Positions 7,589-15,856 of a DNA stretch of 27,836 nucleotides are shown here, piece after piece (positions within the stretch are counted from its first letter, which is position 1; each line of letters begins with the position of its first letter). The notes beneath the pieces are model-generated. The model saw only the letters and a list, made by a program, of their open reading frames with translations. It did no database searches and was not told where the DNA came from. This DNA comes from Gemmatimonadota bacterium (lineage in GTDB: Bacteria; Gemmatimonadota; Gemmatimonadetes; Gemmatimonadales; GWC2-71-9): positions 1 to 27,836 of the forward strand of contig JAGGAG010000010.1 of assembly GCA_017889745.1 (NCBI GenBank), given 5' to 3'. The position numbers were made by a program, and so were the translations under genes.

Positions 7589-9447
7589 ACCACCTGGATC
7601 CCACTGAGCTGCAGCGCCGGGCGAGCGGGGCGCGCTGGATCGTCGCGGTCGCGTTCCTGGTGCTGGCGGGCGCGTTCTTCCGCGCGCAGATCATCCAGCA
7701 CGAGAAGTACCAGCTGCGCGCCGAATCCAACCGGCTGCGGCCGGTGCCGCTGCCGCCGCCGCGCGGCGCGATCCTCGACCGCAAGGGTGAGGTCATCGCG
7801 GAGAACCTGCCGGGCTACACGGTCAAGCTGATCGCCACCAACCCGGACTCGCTGCGAGCCGTGCTGCGCCGGCTCGCCACGGTGGTGCCGCTCGACAGCG
7901 CGGGCATCAGCGACATCGTGCGCCGGTGGCGGGGCGCGCGCTACCAGCCCGCCCCCGTGTTCGGCGAGGCCTCGTTCGAAACGGCGAGCCGCCTCGAGGA
8001 GCATCGGGCACTCCTGCCGGGACTCGTCCTCCAGTCCGAGCCGCGGCGGCTCTATCCGGCCGGCAAGGCCGTGGCGCACGTCGTCGGGTACGTGTCGGAG
8101 GTGACTGACGCGGAGCTCACGTCGGAGCGGTTCCCCGGGGCGCAGTCGGGGTCGATCGTCGGGCGCGCCGGCATCGAGCGCGAGTACGACGATACGCTGC
8201 GGGGCCGGGAGGGCGTGCGCTACATCGAGGTCAACGCCCGGGGCGGGCTTGTGCGCAACGAGGCGAGCGCGGCGTCCCTGGCGCCCGTGGCCGGCCGCGT
8301 GCTCCACACCACCATCGACCTCGACCTGCAACGGTACATTGACAGCATCTGGCCGGCCGGCGTCCGTGGCGCCATGATCGCAATGACCCCGCAGGGCGAG
8401 ATTCGCGCGCTCTACTCGGCGCCGTCGTACGATCCCAACCTCTTCGCCAGCGGCATCTCCAGCGCCGACTACAGGAATCTCGTTACCGACGAGGCCAACC
8501 CGCTCATCAACCGCGCGATCAACGGGCGCTACCCGCCCGCCTCGCCGTTCAAGCTCGCGATCGCGGCGATGGCGCTGCGGCGCGGCGTGGTCGGCTTCGA
8601 TACCCACATGCCGGTGTCCTGCAACGGCGGGTACCGGCTCGGCAACCGGGTATTCAAGTGCTGGAAGAAGGAGGGCCACGGCTCGCTCGACCTGATCGGC
8701 GCGGTGGCCAAGAGCTGCGACGTGTACTTCTACCAGCTGGGCCAGCGGCTGGGCTTGGACGCGATCATCCAGGACGGCGCGCTCATGGGCTTCCGCGAAC
8801 GCAGTGGCGTGGACCTGCCGAGCGAGCAGGAGCCGATCTTTCCGGCGGACCAGTCATACTTCGACAAGCGCTATGGCGCGCGCAACTGGAGCGCGCCGGC
8901 CACGGTGCTCAATTTCGCGATCGGCCAGGGCGAGAACACGCAGACGCTGATCAACATGGTGAAGTTCTACGCCGCGCTGGCCGGCGACGGCAAGGTGCGC
9001 GCGCCTTACGTGGTGCGGGAATCGGCTGAGCCGAAGCACGACCTCGGGCTCTCGTCGGAAAAGCTCGCGGGGCTCCGCACGGCGCTCATCGCGGTGGTGG
9101 AGCAGGGCACGGCACGGGGCAGCCGGCAGGTCAACCTCGCCGTCGCGGGCAAGACGGGCACGGCCCAGAACTCCCATGGCAAGGACCACGGCTGGTTCAT
9201 CGGCTTCGCGCCGGCCGACAATCCGACCATCGTCATCGGCGCCATCATGGAAGCGGCGGAGCACGGCACCAACGTGGCGCCGTACGTGGTCAAGGCGCTG
9301 AGCCGGTATGTCCTGGGTCCGAGCGCGCCGCCGCCCACGCCGGCCGAGCTTCAGCTGCCGGTGGACAGCGCGCCCCGGGACGTGCCGGCTACCGATACCG
9401 GCGTCCCGGCGCCGGTGGCGCTCCGGTCGGCTGGGGTGACGCCATGA
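7585..9447 (+). CDS. mrdA: Penicillin-binding protein 2 (elongation-specific DD-transpeptidase)
   Basis: A 620-residue class B PBP that cross-links peptidoglycan in the elongasome with RodA. There is one membrane anchor (about 18-33). The dimerisation/pedestal domain runs from PRGAILDRKGEVIAEN (about 59-74) to about 230, and the transpeptidase domain from about 240. The active-site motifs are S320-P-F-K323, S377-C-D379 and K523-T-G-T. The Ser and Lys are intact, but the nucleophile loop reads YPPASPFK rather than the usual YPPGSTFK. A tail rich in Pro, Ala and Thr follows at about 580-620. The frame is open far upstream into mreC, but the ATG at 7585 overlaps the mreD stop (ATGA) and gives the proper N-terminus with the membrane anchor. 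rodA starts on its stop codon. Confidence 0.96.
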   Translation: MNHLDPTELQRRASGARWIVAVAFLVLAGAFFRAQIIQHEKYQLRAESNRLRPVPLPPPRGAILDRKGEVIAENLPGYTVKLIATNPDSLRAVLRRLATVVPLDSAGISDIVRRWRGARYQPAPVFGEASFETASRLEEHRALLPGLVLQSEPRRLYPAGKAVAHVVGYVSEVTDAELTSERFPGAQSGSIVGRAGIEREYDDTLRGREGVRYIEVNARGGLVRNEASAASLAPVAGRVLHTTIDLDLQRYIDSIWPAGVRGAMIAMTPQGEIRALYSAPSYDPNLFASGISSADYRNLVTDEANPLINRAINGRYPPASPFKLAIAAMALRRGVVGFDTHMPVSCNGGYRLGNRVFKCWKKEGHGSLDLIGAVAKSCDVYFYQLGQRLGLDAIIQDGALMGFRERSGVDLPSEQEPIFPADQSYFDKRYGARNWSAPATVLNFAIGQGENTQTLINMVKFYAALAGDGKVRAPYVVRESAEPKHDLGLSSEKLAGLRTALIAVVEQGTARGSRQVNLAVAGKTGTAQNSHGKDHGWFIGFAPADNPTIVIGAIMEAAEHGTNVAPYVVKALSRYVLGPSAPPPTPAELQLPVDSAPRDVPATDTGVPAPVALRSAGVTP

Positions 9448-10688
9448 GGGCCGTGGGCTCCTTCGACCGCACACTGGCCATCACGACGTTGCTGCTCGTC
9501 GCGTTCGGCCTGGCCATCCTCTATTCGGCCGGGCAGACCGACGTGCCCACCCGGGCCGCGGGGGTGTGGTTCCGCCAACTCGTGTGGAGCGGCATCGGGT
9601 TCACGGTGGCGCTCCTGATCTACCAGGTCTCGCCGCGCATCCTGGAGTGGGTGGCGCCGGCGCTGTACGGGTTCGGCATTCTCCTGCTGCTGATCGTGCT
9701 CGCGGTTGGCACCGGTGCGGGCACGGCCGAATCGAGCCATAGCTGGCTCTCGATCGGAGGCCGCCAGATCGGGCAGCCGTCGGAGTTCGCCAAGATCGCG
9801 ACGGTGCTGATGCTGGCCCGGCACCTGTCCGGACTGCGCGAGCCACCGCGATCGCTGCGCGACCTCGTGGTGCCCGGCCTGATCGTCGGCGTCCCGTTCC
9901 TGCTCGTCCTCAAGCAGCCCGACCTCGGCAGTGCCCTGGTGTTCGTGGGCATCCTGTTCGCCATGCTCTACTGGGCCGGTGCCCGGCCGCTGCTGCTGTT
10001 CCTCATCGCCTCGCCGGGATTCAGCCTGCTGCTGGGATTCAGCACGCTGGGCTGGACGCTGTGGATGATCGCGCTGTTCGCAGTCCTCGCGTTCTACCGC
10101 CCGTACATCCTGGATTCCGTGATTGTCTACCTCGCGAACGTCGTGATGGGCGCCATCGCGATCCCCATCTGGAGCCGGCTCCACCCGTACCAGCAGAACC
10201 GGCTGCTGACCTTCCTCAATCCCGAGGTCGATCCGCAGAAGGCGGGCTACCACGCCATCCAGTCGAAGGTCGCCATCGGCTCGGGCGGCTGGTTCGGCAC
10301 CGGGTATACCCAGGGTCCACAGAAGCGGCTGGCGTTCCTCCCCGAGCAGCATACCGACTTCGTGTTCTCGGTCGTGGGGGAGGAACTGGGCTTCATCGGG
10401 GTGATGGCGGCACTCATCCTGTTTGTCGTGCTCTTCCTCTCACTGGTCCGGATTGCGCGTCGCGCCTCCGACCCCTTCTCGAGTCTCACGGTGTTCGGCA
10501 TCCTGGGGCTGCTCTTCACGCACGTGTTCGAGAACGTCGGGATGACGGTGAACGTGATGCCGATTACAGGCATCCCGCTGCCGTTCTTCTCGTATGGCGG
10601 GTCGTTCTTCCTTATCTGCTGCGCCTGCATCGGCATTGCGTTCCGGGTCGCGGCCGAGTCGGATCGCTCAGCGTATCACGAGTTTTGA
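9444..10688 (+). CDS. rodA: SEDS peptidoglycan glycosyltransferase RodA
   Basis: A 414-residue polytopic membrane protein of the SEDS family (about 10 helices) that polymerises lipid II in the elongasome with PBP2. Diagnostic stretches are SHSWLSIGGRQIGQPSEFAKI (about 98-118), LKQPDLGSALVF with the conserved Asp160, the long periplasmic loop GGWFGTGYTQGPQKRLAFLP followed by EQHTDFVFSVVGEELGF, and the C-terminal PITGIPLPFFSYGGSFF. These separate RodA from FtsW together with the operon context. The ATG overlaps the mrdA stop by 4 bases (ATGA). It is the last gene of the rod operon. No intrinsic terminator is visible after it. Confidence 0.96.
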   Translation: MRAVGSFDRTLAITTLLLVAFGLAILYSAGQTDVPTRAAGVWFRQLVWSGIGFTVALLIYQVSPRILEWVAPALYGFGILLLLIVLAVGTGAGTAESSHSWLSIGGRQIGQPSEFAKIATVLMLARHLSGLREPPRSLRDLVVPGLIVGVPFLLVLKQPDLGSALVFVGILFAMLYWAGARPLLLFLIASPGFSLLLGFSTLGWTLWMIALFAVLAFYRPYILDSVIVYLANVVMGAIAIPIWSRLHPYQQNRLLTFLNPEVDPQKAGYHAIQSKVAIGSGGWFGTGYTQGPQKRLAFLPEQHTDFVFSVVGEELGFIGVMAALILFVVLFLSLVRIARRASDPFSSLTVFGILGLLFTHVFENVGMTVNVMPITGIPLPFFSYGGSFFLICCACIGIAFRVAAESDRSAYHEF

Positions 10689-10800
10689 CAACAACTTAGC
10701 CTCAAGGGTCTGGCGCGGATCGGGCCGGGGTGCAAGATTCTACCGGTTGTCGGGAGCCGGGTGCACGGTGCCGTACGACCCCCAAGGCAAACACTCATCT
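10689..10800. other. rodA-accD intergenic stretch without a clear signal
   Basis: There are 112 bases between rodA and accD. A TTGACA overlaps the rodA stop (10685-10690), but I see no -10 hexamer at a proper distance. There is no hairpin with a T-tract. accD may have a promoter here, or it may be read from the rod operon; the sequence does not decide. Confidence 0.4.
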
Positions 10801-11673
10801 ATGGCTGTGATGGCCTGGTTCAAGAAGGAACGAAAGCCCCGCGCCTCGAAGCGCGAACGCCTGGAGATTCCGGCGGACGCGTGGGAGAAGTGCGAGAACT
10901 GTGGCCACCTCGACCTTCGGGAGAAATTCGAGCGTGCCTACAGCGTGTGCCCCGAATGCGGGCGGCACCGTCGGATATCGGCGGAGGAGTACATCGAAAT
11001 CCTTGCCGATGAGGGCACCTGGAGAGAGCTGTATTCCAACCTTCGTTCCGCCGATCCCCTGCACTTCGAGCATTACGCCGATCGATTGGCCGCCGCCCGC
11101 CGCAAGGCCGGTGACGCCGACGCGATATACTCCGGCTGGGCCAAGATCGACGGGCTTCCGTTCCACCTGGGCGTGATGAATTTCGCCTTCATGGGCGGGT
11201 CGATGGGTTCGGTCGTGGGGGAGAAGATCGCCCGGCTGGCGCGCCGGTCGACGGACAAGAAGGTGCCGCTGGTGCTCGTGAGTACGTCGGGCGGGGCACG
11301 GATGCAGGAGGGCGTGCTCTCCCTCATGCAGATGGCGAAGACCTCGGCGGCCATCGCGCAGATGCGTGAGGCGGGCCTCCCCTACATCAGCATCCTCACC
11401 GATCCCACCACTGGCGGCGTCTCGGCATCCTACGCGATGCAGGGGGACGTCATCCTGGCCGAGCCCGGCGCCGTCATCGGGTTCGCCGGGCAGCGCGTGA
11501 TCAAGCAGACCATCGGGCAGGACCTTCCCGAGGGCTTCCAGACCGCGGAGTTCCTGCTGGAGCACGGCCAGATCGACGACGTGGTGCCCCGCGGTTCGCT
11601 CAAGGAAACGACCGCGCGGCTGCTGCGGCACATGCAGGGTCAGCGACCGCATCCGGAGAGCGAAGTCCACTAA
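10801..11673 (+). CDS. accD: Acetyl-CoA carboxylase carboxyltransferase subunit beta
   Basis: The beta subunit of the carboxyltransferase half of acetyl-CoA carboxylase, which together with AccA makes malonyl-CoA for fatty-acid synthesis. The N-terminal zinc ribbon has four cysteines: C31-EN-C34 and C50-PE-C53 (numbered from 10801). The crotonase-fold body shows the strongly conserved FAFMGGSMGSVVGEKI, SGGARMQEG, LMQMAKTSAA, DPTTGGVSASYAM and IGFAGQRVI-QT. The 290-residue length is normal. The frame extends upstream of 10801 but without homology. A second ATG at 10810 (MAWFKK) also fits the family N-terminus and may be the true start. No accA is in the window. A strong terminator follows. Confidence 0.96.
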   Translation: MAVMAWFKKERKPRASKRERLEIPADAWEKCENCGHLDLREKFERAYSVCPECGRHRRISAEEYIEILADEGTWRELYSNLRSADPLHFEHYADRLAAARRKAGDADAIYSGWAKIDGLPFHLGVMNFAFMGGSMGSVVGEKIARLARRSTDKKVPLVLVSTSGGARMQEGVLSLMQMAKTSAAIAQMREAGLPYISILTDPTTGGVSASYAMQGDVILAEPGAVIGFAGQRVIKQTIGQDLPEGFQTAEFLLEHGQIDDVVPRGSLKETTARLLRHMQGQRPHPESEVH

Positions 11674-11703
11674 GCTTCGGCACCGGATCCCGGGTGGCGT
11701 CCC

Positions 11704-11736
11704 AGCGCCCCGCCTGCTCACCGGGCGGGGCGCTTT
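11704..11736 (+). terminator. Intrinsic terminator after accD
   Basis: A perfect 11-bp GC-rich stem (AGCGCCCCGCC at 11704-11714 pairing with GGCGGGGCGCT at 11724-11734) with a 9-base loop, followed by a short TTT. It lies 30 bases after the accD stop and before folC, so it should end most accD transcripts. The T-tract is short, so efficiency is uncertain. Confidence 0.8.
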
Positions 11737-11778
11737 CGCTACCGGGACCCGACGACGCGGCCCTTCTGCCGGGGATCC

Positions 11779-13023
11779 ATGGCCACCGCCACTGCCTATG
11801 CCGACGCGCTCGAGTTCCTGTTCCCGCGCGTCACTACGATCAAGTTCGGGCTCGACACGACCCGGACGCTGCTGAGCGCCGTCGGCGATCCGCACCTGAT
11901 GATCCCGGCGGTCCACGTGGGCGGGACCAACGGGAAGGGCAGCGTGGCGAGCCTCGTGGCGTCGGCGCTGGGGGAGATGGGCTGGAAGGTCGGGCTCTAC
12001 ACCTCGCCGCACGTGGTGTCCTTCCGCGAACGCATACGGGTGGCCGGGATCCCGATCTCCGAGGAAGCGGTGGCGATGTGGACGGCGAGGCTCCGCCCGC
12101 TGATCGAGGCGCACGGCGCCACCTTCTTCGAGGCCACCACGGCGATGGCGTTCGCCGACTTCGCGTCGCGGGGAGCGGAGGTCGCCGTCATCGAGGTGGG
12201 CCTCGGCGGGCGCCTGGACAGCACCAACGTGCTGCAGCCGCTGGTCAGCGTGGTCACCAAGATCGAGGTCGATCACGTCAGGTACCTGGGAGACACGTTG
12301 GAGCTAATCGCCGGCGAGAAGGCGGGTATCGCCAAGCCGGGCGCACCCTTCGTGATCGGCGAGGCACGCCCGGAGATCGTCGCGGTGCTCTGCCGCGAGG
12401 GCCAGCGCTACGTGAGCGCGCTCGAGCGGGGCGCTGTGCTCGATGCCCGGCCGGTGCCGCCCGATGCGGAGTGGAAGGGCCCGCTCCGTCTCGAGGGGCC
12501 GCACCAGCGGCGCAACGCGGCGGTAGCACTGGCCGCGCTCGACGCGCTCCCTGCCACCTGGCGGCCCGAGGCGGCCGCGGTGGAGCGCGGCTTTGCCGAG
12601 GCATTCATCGCCGGCCGGCTCGACCGGCGGGGCCGGTACCTCTTCGACGTGGCCCACAATCCCGACGGCGTGCGCACTCTCGTGGCGGCGCTCGACGCGC
12701 AGCGTCCACCCGGACCGGTCCACGCTCTGGTCGCCATCCTCGGCGACAAGGACTGGCCGGAGATGCTGCGCAGCCTGGATGGGACCGTCGAGCGTGGCGT
12801 GCTGACCGTGGCACCAACCGCAGCCGGGCGGGGCTGGAACCTCGAGGCGCTGGAGCGATGGCTGCGCGACCGGTCAGCCGGCGCCGGACGCGTGCAGTGG
12901 GCGATCGAGCCGGATCTCGGCCGCGCGGTCGAGCGCGCGCAGGAGGGGGCGGGGACCATCCTGGTGACCGGCTCGTTCCATACGGTGGGTGACGTAATGC
13001 ACCTGCTGGGACTCGACCCCTGA
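11779..13023 (+). CDS. folC: Folylpolyglutamate synthase / dihydrofolate synthase
   Basis: A 414-residue Mur-ligase-family enzyme that adds glutamate to folates and, in many bacteria, to dihydropteroate. The signature FGLDTTRTLL is at about 23-32. The ATP loop is VGGTNGKGS (47-55), followed by YTSPHVVSFRERIRV, the substrate and Mg region EVGLGGRLDSTNVL, EKAGIAKPG, and the C-terminal glutamate-ligase motif DVAHNPDG. A GGGGAT lies 3-8 bases before the ATG. It stands between the accD terminator and hisS. A folC start so close to that terminator implies its own promoter or read-through. The dual or single activity cannot be decided from sequence reading. Confidence 0.95.
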   Translation: MATATAYADALEFLFPRVTTIKFGLDTTRTLLSAVGDPHLMIPAVHVGGTNGKGSVASLVASALGEMGWKVGLYTSPHVVSFRERIRVAGIPISEEAVAMWTARLRPLIEAHGATFFEATTAMAFADFASRGAEVAVIEVGLGGRLDSTNVLQPLVSVVTKIEVDHVRYLGDTLELIAGEKAGIAKPGAPFVIGEARPEIVAVLCREGQRYVSALERGAVLDARPVPPDAEWKGPLRLEGPHQRRNAAVALAALDALPATWRPEAAAVERGFAEAFIAGRLDRRGRYLFDVAHNPDGVRTLVAALDAQRPPGPVHALVAILGDKDWPEMLRSLDGTVERGVLTVAPTAAGRGWNLEALERWLRDRSAGAGRVQWAIEPDLGRAVERAQEGAGTILVTGSFHTVGDVMHLLGLDP

Positions 13024-13050
13024 GCATGGCGGTTCGAGCCTTGAGGGCCG

Positions 13051-13073
13051 ACCCCTCACTCCTTACCCCTCAC
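13051..13073. repeat. ACCCCTCAC direct repeat upstream of hisS
   Basis: Two identical 9-mers ACCCCTCAC (13051-13059 and 13065-13073) are separated by TCCTT in the short folC-hisS gap. The exact reverse complement GTGAGGGGT occurs at 20241-20249 across two stop codons. The role is unknown; the repeat sits just upstream of the putative hisS -10. Confidence 0.6.
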
Positions 13074-13078
13074 GCTGA

Positions 13079-13084
13079 TATCTT
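13079..13084 (+). promoter_or_regulatory. Candidate -10 element of a leaderless hisS transcript
   Basis: TATCTT lies 7 bases before the hisS ATG, so a normal transcription start would fall on or next to the A of ATG. There is no Shine-Dalgarno sequence in the 7 intervening bases, and no clear -35. The same arrangement occurs before dusB and ptsN in this window. Confidence 0.45.
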
Positions 13085-13091
13085 GTCGCCC

Positions 13092-14375
13092 ATGCAACTC
13101 CAAGCCCTGCCGGGCTTTCGCGATTTTTTCCCGGCCGACCACACCATCCGGACCCACATCTTCGCCGCCTGGCGCACGGTGGCGACCCGGTACGGCTTCG
13201 AGGAATACGACGGGCCGCCGCTCGAGCCGCTCGAGCTGTACACCGCGAAGAGCGGGGAGGAGATCGTCGGCCAGCTCTACAGTTTCGAGGACAAGGGCGG
13301 GCGGCAGGTGTCGCTGCGGCCCGAGATGACGCCGACGCTGGCGCGCATGGTGGCGGCGCGCGCGAACGGGCTCCGCAAGCCGATCCGATGGTTCTCGATT
13401 CCGCAGCTGTTCCGCTATGAGCGACAGCAACGCGGCCGCCTGCGGGAGCATTTCCAGCTCAACTGCGACCTGATCGGAGAGCCGGGGCCGGGCGCCGATG
13501 CCGAGGTGATCGCGCTTGCGATCGACGTGATGCGCGCGCTCGGCCTGACGGCGGGCGACTTCAAGGTGCGGCTGTCCGACCGCCGCATCCTCGAAGCGCT
13601 GCTGCGCCATCGGCAGCAGAGCGATGCCCAGGTCGCGGTGTGGCACCAGGTGCTGGACAAGCTGGCGCGCACCCCGGACGCGGTGTCACGGCAGAAGCTG
13701 CGTGAGGCCGGCGTGGCCGACGCCGATGCCGATGCGATCATGGGGCTGGCGCAGGCGAAGGCGTGGGAGCCGCTGGCGGCGCCGTCGCTGGCGGCGGCGA
13801 GCGCGTCGCTGCTCGAGGTGGTGCGGCTCCTGAACGTGATGGGGCTCGGCGACTACGTCGAGCCCGACTTCACCATCGTGCGCGGCCTGGCCTACTACAC
13901 CGGCACGGTGTTCGAGCTCTTCGATACCCGCGGTGAGTTGCGCGCCATCTGCGGGGGCGGCCGGTACGACAGCCTCGTCGGCGCCATCGGGGGCGCCGAC
14001 CTGCCGTGCGTCGGTTTCGGCATGGGCGACGTGGTGCTGGGTGAGCTGCTGAAGGACCGGGGACTGCTCCCGTCGACCGACGCCCGGCTGGACGTCTTCG
14101 TGGCGACCGTCTCGGAGCAGGATCGCGCCGATGCGCTGGCGCTGGCGCACGAACTGCGCGACGCCGGGCTCAGCGTGGAGTACGCGCTGGCGCCGCAGGC
14201 GCTGAACAAGCAGCTCAAGCACGCCGACGCGCGCGGCGCGCGCTGCGCCGTCGTCATCGGTCCCGACGATCGCGCACGCGGCGAAGTGCAGGTCAAGGAC
14301 CTGGCGAGCCACACGCAGCTGGCCGCGAAGCGAACGGACGCCGTGGGCGCTGTCGCCGCGCTATTGGCCCGGTGA
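13092..14375 (+). CDS. hisS: Histidine-tRNA ligase
   Basis: A 427-residue class II aminoacyl-tRNA synthetase that charges tRNA-His. The N-terminus LQALPGFRDFFP matches the family's KGxRDxxP pattern. Motif 2 is FRYERQQRGRLREHFQ (about 107-122). The histidine-specific signature is GLAYYTGTVFELF, and motif 3 is GGGRYDSLVGA followed by GVGFGMGD-like CVGFGMGDVVL. The C-terminal anticodon domain (ALAHELRDAGLSVEYAL) is complete. An in-frame ATG 66 bases upstream exists, but the extra residues show no homology and the ATG at 13092 gives the correct N-terminus. Confidence 0.95.
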   Translation: MQLQALPGFRDFFPADHTIRTHIFAAWRTVATRYGFEEYDGPPLEPLELYTAKSGEEIVGQLYSFEDKGGRQVSLRPEMTPTLARMVAARANGLRKPIRWFSIPQLFRYERQQRGRLREHFQLNCDLIGEPGPGADAEVIALAIDVMRALGLTAGDFKVRLSDRRILEALLRHRQQSDAQVAVWHQVLDKLARTPDAVSRQKLREAGVADADADAIMGLAQAKAWEPLAAPSLAAASASLLEVVRLLNVMGLGDYVEPDFTIVRGLAYYTGTVFELFDTRGELRAICGGGRYDSLVGAIGGADLPCVGFGMGDVVLGELLKDRGLLPSTDARLDVFVATVSEQDRADALALAHELRDAGLSVEYALAPQALNKQLKHADARGARCAVVIGPDDRARGEVQVKDLASHTQLAAKRTDAVGAVAALLAR

Positions 14376-14402
14376 CTACGGCATTTTCTCTCTGGAGTAC
14401 GG

Positions 14403-15854
14403 ATGGCTGACAACAAGGCACTGACCCCGCGCGCAACCGACTTCAGCGCGTGGTACAACGAACTGATCATGAAGGCGCAGCTCGCCGACTACAGCCCGGT
14501 GCGCGGCTGCATGGTCATTCGCCCCAACGGGTACGCCATCTGGGAGCAGATGCAGGCGGCGCTCGACCGGATGTTCAAGGACACCGGCCACCAGAACGCG
14601 TACTTCCCGCTCTTCATCCCGCAGAGCTTCCTCGCCCGCGAGGCGGAGCACGTCGAGGGCTTCGCCCCGGAAACGGCCGTGGTGACGCATGGCGGCGGCA
14701 AGCTGCTGGACGAGCCGCTGGTCGTCCGTCCCACGTCGGAGACGATCATCTACGCGATGTACGCGAAGTGGATCCAGAGCTACCGCGACCTCCCGCTGCT
14801 CATCAACCAGTGGGCCAACGTGGTGCGCTGGGAGCTGCGCACGCGGCTGTTCCTGCGGACCACCGAGTTCCTCTGGCAGGAGGGCCACACCGCGCATGCC
14901 ACCGAGGCGGAGGCGGAGGCGGAGACGCTGATGATCCTCGGCCTCTACCGCAACTTCATGGAGCAGTGGATGGCAATGCCGGTGCTGACCGGCCGCAAGA
15001 CCAACAGCGAGCGGTTCGCCGGCGCGCTGCGCACGTACAGCTGCGAGGCGCTGATGCAGGACAACAAGGCGCTGCAGGCGGGCACGAGCCACAACCTGGG
15101 GCAGAACTTTGCCCGGGCCTTCGAGGTGCGGTACCAGAGCCAGGAAGGGAAGGAAGAGTACGTCTGGAACACCTCATGGGGAGTGTCGACGCGGCTCGTC
15201 GGTGGCCTCATCATGACGCACGGCGACGATACCGGGCTCATCTGCCCGCCACGCCTGGCGCAGTACCAGGTGGTGATCGTGCCGATCTACAAGGCGGACG
15301 CCGAGCGCGCCGCCATGCTCGAGGCTGCCGACAAGGTCAAGGCGGAACTGCAGACGGCCGGCATCCGGGTGCACATCGACGGGCGGGAAGGGATCAAGCC
15401 CGGTGCCAAGTACTACGAGTGGGAGACGCGCGGCGTGCCGTTCCGGTTCGAGCTTGGGCCGCGCGACGTGGCTGGCGGCACGGTCATGCTGGCCCGGCGC
15501 ACCGGTGGCGCCAAGGAACCGCTGTCGCTCGAGGGGATCGGCCCCCGCATGGTGCAGGAGGTGGGGCGGATGCAGCACGACCTGCTCAACGCGGCGACGC
15601 TCCGGCGGGAGCACAACAGCTTCCGGCACCCGGAGACCAAGCAGGCGTTCATCGACTACCTGGAGGGGGGCGGCGGCTTCGTGTACGCCGGGTGGTGCGG
15701 TGACCCCGCGGTGGAGGCCGAGATCAAGGAGCAGACGAAGGCGACCATCCGCGTCATTCCCGACGCCGAGTTCCGCTCCTCGGAGGCGCCGGCGAAATGC
15801 ATCTGGACCGGCCGCCCGGCCGTGGCCGAGGTGGTGTGGGCGAGGGCGTACTGA
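14403..15854 (+). CDS. proS: Proline-tRNA ligase (archaeal/eukaryotic-like type)
   Basis: A 483-residue prolyl-tRNA synthetase of the shorter class without the editing insertion, typical of archaea, eukaryotes and some bacteria such as Thermus. Visible landmarks are the N-terminal DFSAWYNELIMKAQLADYSPVRG, the motif 2 region LRTRLFLRTTEFLWQEGHTAH, the proline pocket TYSCEALMQDNKALQAGTSHNLGQNF, motif 3 GGLIMTHGDDTGLICPP, and the anticodon domain VHIDGREGIKPGAKYYEWE. The chain ends in Tyr, as this class usually does. GGAG sits 6 bases before the ATG. It follows hisS by 27 bases, so the two synthetases are probably cotranscribed. lysA follows 2 bases after its stop. Confidence 0.96.
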   Translation: MADNKALTPRATDFSAWYNELIMKAQLADYSPVRGCMVIRPNGYAIWEQMQAALDRMFKDTGHQNAYFPLFIPQSFLAREAEHVEGFAPETAVVTHGGGKLLDEPLVVRPTSETIIYAMYAKWIQSYRDLPLLINQWANVVRWELRTRLFLRTTEFLWQEGHTAHATEAEAEAETLMILGLYRNFMEQWMAMPVLTGRKTNSERFAGALRTYSCEALMQDNKALQAGTSHNLGQNFARAFEVRYQSQEGKEEYVWNTSWGVSTRLVGGLIMTHGDDTGLICPPRLAQYQVVIVPIYKADAERAAMLEAADKVKAELQTAGIRVHIDGREGIKPGAKYYEWETRGVPFRFELGPRDVAGGTVMLARRTGGAKEPLSLEGIGPRMVQEVGRMQHDLLNAATLRREHNSFRHPETKQAFIDYLEGGGGFVYAGWCGDPAVEAEIKEQTKATIRVIPDAEFRSSEAPAKCIWTGRPAVAEVVWARAY

Positions 15855-15856
15855 CG

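Noticed and set aside
13026..13091. Upstream ATG of hisS
   Set aside because: The extra 22 residues are not homologous to HisRS and run through the ACCCCTCAC repeat.
14904..14924. GAGGCG tandem repeat in proS
   Set aside because: It encodes Glu-Ala repeats in a charged helix after motif 2 of ProRS and keeps the frame; it is no sign of a mobile or regulatory repeat.
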